From Paramecium sonneborni (taxonomy: Eukaryota > Ciliophora > Oligohymenophorea > Peniculida > Parameciidae): a stretch of 64,000 nt of DNA. The position numbers and the translations under genes were made by a program. The DNA is taken from contig CAJJDN010000115.1 of the NCBI GenBank assembly GCA_905182985.1, positions 62,001-126,000 of the forward strand, written 5' to 3'. Positions 1 through 11,416 of this stretch are shown here, in pieces; the first letter of the stretch is position 1, and the number at the start of each line of letters is the position of its first letter. The notes beneath the pieces are model-generated. The model saw nothing but the letters and a program-made list of their open reading frames with translations. It was not told the DNA's origin and searched no databases.

Positions 1-635
1 CAAGTTAGACTTAAAATTGTAGATTTTGGTTTAGCTACTTATAGTACTTTGAGTATTATATTATAAATAATATTTAGAAAGATTTAAATATCCAAAATGT
101 GGAACTCCAGGGTTTGTTGCTCCTGAAGTCATTAATTTATAAAATAGTAATCAAACTTATGATAAGGTTTGTGATATTTTCAGTTGTGGAGTAATCTTCT
201 ATAAATTGCTTACAGGAAGAGATGTATTTCCAGGATCTGGTTTTACTTATGTATTAGAACTTAATAAAAAATGTAATATTGATTTCTCTCATCTAACTCT
301 TTAAAAATTACCTGTAAATTTGACAGTATGAATTTTTATTATTGAGGAATCTTGTTTAAAGGATGTTATCTAGAGATCCTAAATTAAGACCTACAGCTAC
401 AGAGTGTTTGAATCATGAATTCTTTAAGAACATTGAAAAATATAATACTTTACAAAAAAAATAAGGATTTTTATAGAGTAAACTACATACTGTAGAATTC
501 AATTAGGATCAAGAAATTTAAGATTATTAAGGATCATTTATAACCACAGAAAAAATTTAGAATCAAAGTTAACCTAAATAAAAATAAAAGAATATGTAAA
601 GATTTAATACATCCTAATTTGATAATATTATTTGA
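1..635 (+). CDS. Ser/Thr protein kinase, C-terminal part (5' end outside window)
   Basis: Partial gene, read with TAA/TAG as Gln. The DFG motif (DFGLATY) comes first, then the activation segment CGTPGFVAPEV, subdomain IX (DKVCDIFSCGVIFYKLLTG) and subdomain XI (MLSRDPKLRPTA), followed by a Gln-rich tail ending at TGA 633-635. GTPGFVAPE and the R-D-P-K-L-R-P signature point to a CAMK-type kinase, a family very expanded in ciliates. A 34-nt intron (44-77) interrupts the segment after DFG. A second junction near 328-349 is unresolved: the flanking exons are clear, but the GTATG...GAG candidate intron is 21 nt and leaves the frame off by one, so either a longer intron or a one-base error is present. 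Substrate unknown. The gene ends 4 bases from the stop of the convergent neighbour. Confidence 0.88.
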
Positions 636-639
636 ATAT

Positions 640-1674
640 TCAAAATTAGCATTATGATTATTATAAAGAACAATGTTTTGGTTAATTTGATTCACTAGGA
701 AAAAATACAGTTCGCGTATAATAACTTTTATCTTTTGTTTGTGTTTTACATTCACCTAACTGAATTCCACTACATAAAAGTAAATTTCTTAAAGGTTTGC
801 ATTTATGACGAAAGCTAGTCTAATTCGATAATATTGTAGGTTAGCTATTCTATTTATTGACTCTTTTAAGATAATTTCCAAATATTTTATTTTTGAAATC
901 TGAGATTGATTTCAAATTTGGCGATTCAGTTTCACGAGATTTCAAATTGTTTTCAGTATCGCATTTTTATATGATTGAATCACATTCACTATAAATTGGA
1001 AATTAATAATTTGATCGTTTTGTTGATGACATCATTCTAGAAGAAGAATCAACATGTTCAATATCTTATTAACTAATTTTAGTAGTGAATATTTCTTGAT
1101 TTTATTTATTTATTTTTCTCATTTGTTTTTTTAATGCTAAGATCTATTTAATAATAATATTTTACTTTATCAATCTTCTTATGTTTATCTTAAGGCAATT
1201 TAAATTAATTGTTAATTAATTGAATGAATCTATCATGATATCCAAAGTTATATAAATTTAATTCCCTCATCTAATCATCATATTTCTCTAATTTCGACAT
1301 GATCTCATCTCCTTTACGAATCTACTCTATTAAAGTATCTCTATTCGGTTCTTTGGTTTCGTATAACTCTAATTCTGTTAACTCAAATTACTCTCGCCGT
1401 AATCCCAACCATTGATGCAGAGATCTTTATTGGGTTTAAACCTCAAAATATTATGTTTCTTAGGTCCCATTAGAATTATTGAAGCATCAATTTTGCAATT
1501 CTTTCTAGCCAAAAATTTCTAATTGAAATTACAATAATTCATTACTAAAGATTGGTTTCTTGTACAACCATTTTTCTAAAGACTATAATGAGCACGAACT
1601 GTATTGATTCCAGAATTCTCAAATGTAGTTTTTCCGAATCTTTTACATGGAGGATAAATGAAGTCTTTACTCAT
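640..1674 (-). CDS. Uncharacterised hydrophilic protein (329 aa)
   Basis: I do not recognise a family. ATG at 1672-1674, TGA at 640-642. Two short introns (23 nt and 22 nt) give an open frame of 330 codons including the stop. The N-terminal third is rich in Cys and aromatic residues (CINGWDYGEKLYE, NYCNFNQKF), the middle is charged and possibly helical (MSKLEKYDDQMREL), and the C-terminal half is Ser/Gln-rich and low in complexity. No signal peptide or membrane segment is visible. It starts 18 bases after the stop of the upstream minus-strand gene and converges on the kinase gene with a 4-base gap between stops. Confidence 0.7.
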
Positions 1675-1692
1675 TTAATTAATAAAAATAAC

Positions 1693-2614
1693 TCATTTCT
1701 ATTGTTTTGCATCTTCAATTAAATTATTTCTTATTTTATAATACTCTACATATTCTTTTATACATTCTTCTTCATTATTTAAAATACCTATTACTATTGA
1801 AGCTATATACACACTTCTTAAAACTGTTTTTAAAAATATCCATAATTATATAATAAAATTAAAACTCATTGTTATTTACTAATTTCTCGCAAGTACTTTC
1901 TTAGTCTTTTCTAAAATAATTATAAAATTATATTTATATTACATCTTCCAAACTTCTATCAAGTTTTGTTTATTTTATTTATCCTACAGTAATATTCTCT
2001 CTTTCTTTCTTATATTCTTCTAAATCATTAACATAAAATTGATAAACTTTATCAAAAACTCTGTCTATATTTGCTTAACTTACATAACTTCCAAATAAAT
2101 GAAATACACTCATTGATAATGCACCTTTTTTCCATATTGAAATTGGCAATAACATAAATAAACTTCCCATTAAAGCACCCCAACAATAAGCATTAATTCC
2201 TATTCTATTTCTACAATCTGCTAATTAAGCAACTAACATCATTCTATTTTACAATAGTAATAACTCATTTAAATTCATCTCTTTATTACTCTTTCTCATT
2301 TCTTTACTCACATATTCAGCGATTACATTGTTTTTTTCAAATACATATTTTATTACATTTTATTTATGTTTAAAACTAAATTCATATTGTGATATATATG
2401 TTCCACCAAAAATGTTCGAAAGAAATTATTTACTTTGATTTACTGCACTTGCATAAAATGAATACATTTATCCTGTCTCCTCATCATAACTAGAAGGCTT
2501 ATGCTTAATCAATTAAGGCCCATCTATTGGTTTCTTTTCCTCTTATTACTGGGACAATTCCATTCTTATCCTTTGACTTAATGTCATTGGTTTAGTTTTA
2601 TCTTTATCTTCCAT
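1693..2614 (-). CDS. Uncharacterised protein with one or two membrane segments (292 aa)
   Basis: ATG at 2612-2614; the first exon encodes a charged, Gln-rich N terminus, then a hydrophobic stretch (YCWGALMGSLFMLLPISIW) about residue 160. A junction near 1880-1940 needs an intron of about 43 nt (two equally good choices) to reach the last exon, which carries a second hydrophobic stretch (LWIFLKTVLRSVYIASIVIG) and a charged tail ending at TGA 1693-1695. With a 43-nt intron the reading frame closes exactly. No family recognised. A small integral membrane protein, possibly mitochondrial, is an inference from hydrophobicity only. Confidence 0.6.
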
Positions 2615-2625
2615 AAAATTCTTTA

Positions 2626-3800
2626 TCAAATTAATTTAATACTATTTATTTATTCATATATTTTTATATTAAAGGTATGAAACATTAACTATTTTCCTTA
2701 AATTATAAACCTATTCTAAACTTAAATACTTATTTTTACTTTTAAATGTAACAATCCTTATAGTAACTTATAATAATCAATTAGAAATTTATCAATAGAA
2801 GTTTTGCTTTTTTTTGCTTCTGATACTAAACTATCAACATATTCAATTTCTAAAGTTTTAATCTTTTATCATTTTAAATTAGAACTACAAATCCTAGTCA
2901 GGAATGCAACACTCAAAGATATTTAAATTCCAATTCTATAAAATAAAATAGAAATTCAGTAGAATATTATTATCACTTATGTATATAAATTTCTGTTACA
3001 GAAAAAGTAAATCTACAAAGTTTATAAATCATAATTATTATCATGTAAATCCAAATGAAAGAACTAAAAATGATAATAAATTTATGTTTATCTCAACTTC
3101 ATACAATAGATAAGCAGTTTTCTTTTTTTTCGAAAAAAGTTTAATTAGCTTTTGAAGTCTTTAGATAATTATAAAAATAAAATACATTCTTTTGAGAACT
3201 TAATTTTTAGTTATTTTGATATTTCAAAATTGGTTTCAGTTTTTGAAGTACATAAATAAAACTGTTTTATATTTCACTTTATCCCCAGCTATTAGTAAAA
3301 TTAGATTGAAAGCACTTTAGAAAGGAAATCTGATTGTGTAGAATTCCAAATTTTAAGTATTAATTTCTGGTTTTATTCTAAATAATAAAGTTCAGAATTA
3401 TGAAATTAGTCATAACCTTAGTAAATAATTTATTTAAAATAATTAAATAAAGAATATAAGATGGACATTTTGTTAATAGAATTAAGTCATTGATTGGACC
3501 TATTTTAAATATATCCATAAATATTTATAATTTGAACTTTATTATTTGTATATTATTAAATTTTCGAAGCAGATGTAACCCAATATACAATCAATAAAAA
3601 ATTATAATAATTGATGATTTAAGTTTTCTTAATATTGAAAGATTAACTTCTAGATCAAGACAACATTTTGACCACAAATCTTGAGAACAAATATTATCAG
3701 AAATATAATAATAACCTTAATCTTGGTAAGAATCTCTAGAATTATTCTAAAAATGAGAATATTTTTAATAATAATTGAAAATATTTCTTGGTATCTCCAT
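2626..3800 (-). CDS. Multi-exon membrane protein, structure incompletely resolved
   Basis: Coding-like segments in alternating frames run from an ATG at 3798-3800 (MEIPRNIFNYYQKYSHFQ) to TGA 2626-2628. Exons I can read include a Tyr/Asp-rich start (YISDNICSQDLWSKCCLDLE), a hydrophobic segment (YNFLLIVYWVTSASK), and RIKPEINTQNLEFYTIRF followed by another hydrophobic stretch. The last exon contains IEYVDSLVSEAKKSKTSIDK. Introns of 20, about 38 and about 39 nt join the first four exons; junctions between 2850 and 3250 are not settled, and in-frame TGA codons there must lie in introns. A decayed gene is the alternative. Function unknown. Confidence 0.45.
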
Positions 3801-3898
3801 AGTTTTCACATTGATAATTTGTTTATTCCATCAAAATAGATGATAAAATAAAAATACTATTTATAATTTAAAAAACATAGATAAATTTCCATTTATAA

Positions 3899-6800
3899 AT
3901 GAAATTTATTAAGAAATGTTTGAAATATCAAAGGCTTCAATTATAATATTTAATTGGACATACATAGGTAGCTTTAGAACAAGAAAACAAAATATTTTGG
4001 ACAGTATGTGAATTCATTAGAATGTTTTAAACAATTGCCTTAGTTTTGCTATATAAACATATTATTCGAATGCTTAATACGAATATTGAAATAGATAAAC
4101 CATCTTCAAGTTTGGAAAAGGTTGAACTTTTGTGTAGAATTACTATGCCTACTATTTTGATATAAGAATATTTGTCCTTAGAACAAATTATATATTTCTA
4201 ATTAATATTTTTGGCATCTCTCTTCTTAATGTTACTTATTAATGTTTTAGCATTAAGATTAGAGTATATACATTTTAAATAAATAAAATTTTAGAATAAG
4301 AAGGCTTTTAATAAAGTAGATGGAAACAGTTTTTGTAATTTATTAAATTATTTTTTAGAATCACTCAATCTTTTGAATAGTACATATAATAATAATGATT
4401 TTACAGAACATTTTTTATTAAAATAATTAATGGGTACAGAAAATGGTTCACTTATAGAATTACAATTATAAAGAACATCAATATTAACAAATTATTTTAC
4501 ACATGTAATGTTCTTACCATAAATATATTGGGTGGCTATAATCTTTTATAGAATTCATAATCAAACTAATTATTCGATAGGATTATTTATTTTAAACTTT
4601 ACATTAAATTCAATCTAATTACTTTTTTTAATAATCTTAGAAACATTATCTTTATACATGTAACAATCCTATAGACTTAAAGATACTAATTATTTGAGAT
4701 TAAGAATCACTACATCATTTAAAATAGGGTAGATGTTAAGAATAGTTCCAACTCTCATTTATTTTAGTGTCCTTTACATTGTAGACCCACTTACAATATA
4801 TAATAATTAAGTATTTGAGTAGGTTTTATCATGCTTTGGAATTCTAAATTTAATATTTGATTTACAAGATTAATCTTTCAATATCCCATTTGTTTAACCT
4901 TACAAAATATATGTATTTCACTTAGCATTTTCTTTGGCTTTTTGTTTATCATCTCTTAAATTAATATCATTACATATAAATGACATTATAACTTTATCTA
5001 TGATGATATCTCCTTGTATGTGTAAAATGCTTAACTAATTAACTGATTTCAATTTTAAGAAAATTATTATTCATACACTTCATCCTGAGAATATTCCACC
5101 AAAATAAAAAATATTTAAACGTAATTCTTAATCAATAACTAAATCACTTATTGTAAATGATGATGTTCATCAAATTGAAAGATAAATCTGTTTATAAAAA
5201 TTAGAATAAGTGGGTATGATTAGACTCACTAATTATAAATATTTTCTATAATTCTTAAGACTATATGAATTACTTTCTATTAATTAATAACATGTCTATT
5301 AAACAACTGATGTTTTTTAACCAAATAAATCTAAATTTCTAATGCAATGCTTTATTTTGATCAAGACTCACATAGAACTTTGTAATAATCTTTATTGCTT
5401 TTGCAGAGGATTTTGGGGAGAAAAAAAATAGATTCTCTCTTTAAATATTCATAAATAAGATATGAAAATATTTTCAGATTATACTTGCAAAGGCTTGACA
5501 CTTTCTATTGACATTATAGATAGATATATTAGATATTATATTAAACTAATTTTGAATATAGAAATTTATGTCACTTAACCTAATTTAACATATATAGCAT
5601 AGCTTATTAGTTTTCTTAGTAAATCTGAAGAATCCTTATAAACTTGGTTATAAGTTATGGAGGTTAAATTATAATTATAAGAGTAAAAAAAACCATTTGA
5701 TGAAATTACTACTAATTTAATATTTAGTTATACAAAATATTAAACTCTATTTAGAGCTTAATTTTAATTGAATGATAAAACTATTAAAAAGACTATTTTA
5801 TATGGGGATTACAGAAACACAGAATTGTAAAGAATTATATTTATCCATAAATTAATGTAAAGTTTGGATGTAAAAAAGAATTACTTAATAAAATTGGGCA
5901 ATGATAAATAATCATATGAAGAAGTCTAATAACTTTATATAGAATCTAATTCTTACTTCTTCTAACTTTAAACAGAATTACAAGAATTTCACGATCAATC
6001 ACAATGTAGAACATCTTGTTTGCTTATGATGCTGTATTATATAAATGTTCGTTGTGATTACATACAATTTTAAAAATATAAAAATGTATATCTATATTCT
6101 TAATTATTATAGTATCTCAGAACCAAAGATATCAAATTTTTTGAATTTCCGATTCTCTCAAATACTTCTCAAAATATTTGCTATCTGAAAGTGAATTTAT
6201 CAAGATTTTCAAAACATAAATGTAGAGGTGAGATTTTAGGAAGATCAGAAAATTCGTATTAATTTTTTGGTTTTGAATCTAAAGAGGATTTTCTTCGTTA
6301 AAGAGTAACTGTTCATGAATTGGTTCCACCATTAATATCATCTGTTCATAATACTATAATTGAATTATTTTTAATGAGTAATAGACCAAATGTTCTCAGA
6401 AAAGAACGTTATCTTATAGCAGAAAAGACGAATTAAGAAATTGTCTTTATTGAGATGTTTATTGATTTATGTTTTGTAATTACAGGTACTGAATTTCCAG
6501 TATATTGTTTCATGGAAGAAATTAAACCTGTAGGAATATTTGAAAATATCAGAGGACATATAATTATAGATGATTATGAAATAATTTAAGGAATAAGTTC
6601 TTTAGCTTATTAATCATTGTTTTTAGATTCACCTAGTGAGATTTGTAATAGAGAAATTTCTGAATTTTATGGAGATTTCACTGAAATTGCTTAAAGACTT
6701 AATTAGATGATGGATGGCAAAACTAGTAGATATAGAACTATGAAATAATCAGGGGTTAGTCAATAAGGAATACAATAAAGAGATACTAATTCTAATTCTG

Positions 6801-9172
6801 TTTATAATCATTATAAATTGAAATTAGAAGATCAATTATTTATTATGAGTGAATAGGACAAATTCTTTATAGATATGACAATAACTTTGGCTTATGGAAT
6901 CATTAATGGCAAAATTTCAAAAGTATTGTTATTTAATTATATTATATTTTAAATAGTACTATGTGATTGAGTTTAATAAGGTTTAACAAATTGATATTAC
7001 TGAAAATAATGATTCAAATTAAACCAACAGTTTGAAAAGCAGTGTAAAGTAATCTTAATACACTTAAAGAACGAATACTCTATATGATATCTAAGACAAT
7101 GAAAGAAGAAGTAGTGAAGAATCTATTAAATTATAGAAATATTCATTTCCATAAATTAATGAATAATGTATTACATCAACTTAAAATTAAATGTAAATTT
7201 TGAAATAAGAATAATCAGATGATTAAATCAAAATCAATAAAAAATAGGAAAGAAAATCTAAATTTTTTAATTTCAAAGGAGTTGCAAGAAAATCTGATTC
7301 TAATGAACAATTTAATAATGATCATAATTCTTAATCTTCAAATCATAAAGCTTCAGTTACATCATAAAGGTTATAATTAGATCTTCAAAAGTTTCTTTCA
7401 AAAGGAATGTAATATTAAGAATTCTCAAACTCTGATCATGAGAAAATCATTTTCGTAATACATTTAATAAATGCTTTGATTTTAGGAATTATTTTAGTTT
7501 TTATGTTACTCTACTAATTATAGTTTAAAAATTAAGCAGAGTCAATAATTCCAACTATTTAAATTTTACAAGCTTTTATAACCACAGATTATACTGACAA
7601 CATCTAATTATCTTTAATGTATAATAAATTACAAGATCTAGATTCAAAAGATTATTATTATCAACATTTAGAAAGATTATTGATAAAAGATGCAAAAAAC
7701 TATTTAGTTTACCAAAAGAATTATTTTTTAAACTAGAAGATATAAGATGTCTTTAGTTAAACAGAAGTAAAACATGAGAATGATTAAGATACAAGTGCTT
7801 GGAATGCAGCTTTTTACATCTTATATAATTAATTAGACTTCATATTAGATCAGAATTAAAATCAAACTAATTAATTACCCACATATGTAAATCTACTTAT
7901 AGATTTTCCATATCATAAAATAACATATGAAAACATCAATTAATAATTTAGTGAATACGTGAATTTATCTATCGATAATTTTTCTGAATCCTAAAAAGCT
8001 CTTATAATAATTCTAATTGTTTTAAGTATTATTATTTCAATTATTTCTTTGATCGTATATTACAATTATTTTAAATACATGAAAAAGATAACCAGATGTA
8101 GTGAGTAAGTACAATTAGATGCTTTAGAATCAGAGATAAATATATGTGGCACAATATTAACAAATAAATAAGTATTATTTATTATATAATATAGAAATTA
8201 TGTCTTTATGACTATAAAATGGATTTTACAGCAAATTTTGATTTTCGTTAACATCAAGAAGGACAAACGCATTTTTCTAGTTATAAAGTAATTAATACCT
8301 CACAAAATAATACAAAGCGTTCTCTTAATTTTACTGATGGTATATCCTTAAAAAGAGCCTTAAGTTTTTTATATCCTTTATTTTGTCTGTCAATTGCATT
8401 AGTTTTTTTAGGATTGACATATATAGATACAGAAAATATTATGTCTGGTTTGCAAAAGGATATAATAATCTATAATTAAGGCATTTAATTTTAAGAATAA
8501 TTTTCTTTATTATGCATCAGTAGTATATTATAAGAGAATAAAGATTATATTTTGAAAAAGAACTAAGTAACAGAAATCTAATTACAATAATATTATGATT
8601 TTATATTGCCTTCAATTATTTAGGTTTAAAAATTAAGTAAAACTATTCGACTTCCAACAGGTATTAGAAATGCTGAAGTAATTGGATCCTTATCTATTAA
8701 TATATGCAATATCTTTTAAGATTAAGTAGATGTTTAATTATGTGAGAAATTAGATTAAGGGTTATTGTAGAATGGAGTCTTAGAATCTACATAATTTTAT
8801 ATTGTACAATATAGAAACAACTTTGAGCGTAATTATTAAGACAGCTTAGATTTTAGTACATCTGAAGATATCGTTTCAATAAATTTCATTATTAAAGGAA
8901 TTACTAATTATATAAACAAATCTAAAATTAATTTAGAAACTTATATAGAGGATTAAATTAATATTAAAATGAATTGGTTTATCTTCATTTTTACACTCAC
9001 AATTATTTTGTAAATAATTCTATCATTTTTAATTTCATCAAATTTAAAATTGAGATTACATTGTTTAAAACAAATGGTTTATTTATTACCTAGAGATACT
9101 TTATATACAAATGATAGTTTTATGAAAACACTTAATTATGTGCAAAGACATCAAAATGATTTATGTTAATGA
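3899..9172 (+). CDS. Giant PAS-domain transmembrane protein, TmcB-like (1,738 aa)
   Basis: The largest gene in the window. Two introns (34 nt near 6927-6960; 23 nt near 8170) give an exact frame from ATG 3899 to TGA 9170-9172. The first ~500 residues hold many hydrophobic helices. Around residue 790 comes the conserved block GRSENSYQFFGFESKEDFL, then VHELVPPLISSVHNTIIELF, which matches the PAS-like region of TmcB/TmcC-type membrane proteins that are greatly expanded in ciliates. Further on is a Ser/Asn/Gln-rich linker, a membrane helix (IIFVIHLINALILGIILVF), a probable extracellular domain, another helix, and a final pair of helices before a short tail. This suggests a large sensor or mechanosensory membrane protein; ligand and partners are unknown. 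Confidence 0.8.
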
Positions 9173-9285
9173 TTTTATTTTATAATTTTATAATTTTAAT
9201 AAAATTTAAATTTAATTCATTTATAGATAAATATACTTAGAGATAACTTTTGAAACTAACAATAATTTAATAATATATTATAAAT

Positions 9286-11374
9286 TCAATTAAAAAATGT
9301 TTTAATAGATAATTCAGTGCTGTAAGTCTTTGGTTGTCTTCTCTCATAATGATTCATCAGAAAGATTTTCTTAGGTTTTGTTCTAAAGAGATTATGTTTA
9401 GAGGAAATCATCACTCCTGATTATGAAGGTGTCTTAATATCTCTTTATTATTCTTCGAGAATCTCATATTATTGAAGTTTAGTATTAAATAGCATTTATT
9501 CAGTTATATTTTAATATTTGATTTAATGAGAAATGCTGCTTTAACGATCAAGTCTTGTACCTTGTGATGTTTTTGAGAATGGTTATTAAAATTAAGTTAT
9601 ACAATTTTAAGATTCTTTATCAAAAGTAATACAACTAAATCTACGTTACTCATTTCTTCTAAATTCCTTTCGAATTAATTAAGATTAAACTTCTAAATGA
9701 TTTAAAGTATCTGCTAAACTTTATTCTTTTTCCATTTAAGCTCTAAATAAATAATTTTTTTTACTTTTTTTGTTCACTTTTTTATACTCTTCTTATAGCT
9801 TTAAGTTTTTTCTAAGTTGATTAAATAAAATCCATTTAACTTAATTGATATTTAGATTTTTAAATAGAATATTATTGTGCTTTATCTTTAAACTTAAAAT
9901 CATTTTAAGTTTAAGTATCATTTGGTATAATAATTTCTAATTATGGTTAAGATTAATTTTTTGAGAAATTTTTGAGATCTTATGAAAATTCTTCAGAATA
10001 GCTAAATTTTTTATGTGTTTTTAAATTTTTATTAATTCTTTAATTATTAATTTAATGCCTTTATTCATAATGTTTTCTTACTAATCTTTCACATTATGGA
10101 TAATTAGTAAATAATTTTGCCAAATCTTGATAAGTGATTAAATAAGCTGAAAACTCTTGTGATGTAACTTAAGCAGTATGAATTCTTTAAGAATCTTCAA
10201 AATATTCTACTTCACCAAAATATTAATCTTATCCTAATTCACATAATGGGAATAATATATTATTTTATTTTTTAAATAATTTAACAGTTCCTTTTTTGAT
10301 AACAATTAAAGATTAAGGTACATCTCCAATTCTATAAATATAATGACTAATAGGATAATGAACCTTTTCAAATTTATATTAACTTTCTACTGCTTCTTTA
10401 TATGTTAAATTTTTTAAAATAGTAATACTAAGTATTTTAGTTTTTTTTCTTATTTTTTCTTTAATACATATAAATAATACCTAACTGACTATCTTCTAAT
10501 ATTGTTTTATAATCTTTTTTAGTTAATACAGCTACACACAAAGGAGTTCTTGAAATAACAGTACCAGTTCTTGCAGATTCAATCATCAATCCTCTTTCTC
10601 CAAACATTTAACCTTCATGTATTTAAGCTACTAATTCATGTAAAAATACTCCTCCATTAAAGAGAAAATCTTTATCAGGAATCTTTTCAAGACCAAAGGT
10701 TAACTTTTTTATTAAATCTGTATCTTTATGTTTAATATCTTAACGATCAGTTTAAACTACTAATCGTGGTTTATATGATTTAGATATCCTATATATTTTT
10801 ATTATTTATTTCTATACTGTTCAAAATCATCTTCTTTTATATTAATAGTCAATCTTCTAATTAATTGTTTTGGTGCCTAATACATTTTTATTATATTGCT
10901 AGGATGTTTTTCTAACTCTTCTTCATTTAGATTTTTCAGTTGGTTTTCTTCTAACTCTATCTCTGCTTGGATTCTCTCTTATTTCTTACGTACATAAACA
11001 TTCACACTTCCATCTATAATGATGAAGAATTCATTCGATTAGTCACCTTTTTGCATACATCACTCATTACAACCTTCTTTAAATATAATATCATTCTTGT
11101 TGTAATGTTTATAGTTCATCATTTTACAACATCTCTGGTGTTATTTTGGATCTCTAAGACTCTTAAAAAAATCAAATTCTTTTGTTGCTTATTCTAAAAC
11201 TGCCACTTCAAAATCCATTCTATCATCAGGAGCAATTTTCAATATATATTATGCTACTTTTAATTATGTTGTTGCATCTTTCACTTTTAAAAATGATTAA
11301 CATAATTTTTTATAAGTGTTTTAATTTCCATTTCTTACACTTATAAATTCATCTGGTGAAATAACTACATCCAT
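9286..11374 (-). CDS. Protein with two cyclic-nucleotide-binding domains (663 aa)
   Basis: ATG 11372-11374, TGA 9286-9288, four introns of 24, 29, 22 and 22 nt (two ending AAG). The first cNMP-binding domain (about residues 85-260) includes FKEGCDQSNEFFIIIDGSV and a phosphate-binding cassette EGQMFGERGLMIESARTGTV, close to the canonical FGE...R-A-x-V except R-T for R-A. The second (about 290-420) shows YIYRIGDVPQSLIVIKKGTV and FGEVEYFEDSQRIHTAQV, with a less canonical pocket. No kinase or channel domain follows; the C-terminal third is Gln-rich and basic. It resembles a free-standing cNMP-binding regulator. It is divergent from the coiled-coil gene starting 42 bases away. Confidence 0.85.
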
Positions 11375-11416
11375 TTTTTAAATAAATAAAAATTAATATA
11401 ATATATTATAATTCTT
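11375..11416. promoter_or_regulatory. 42-base divergent intergenic spacer, inferred bidirectional promoter
   Basis: Only 42 AT-rich bases separate the start codons of the cNMP-binding gene (minus) and the coiled-coil gene (plus). Any core promoter elements for both must lie here or inside the coding regions. No specific motif is claimed. Confidence 0.4.
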
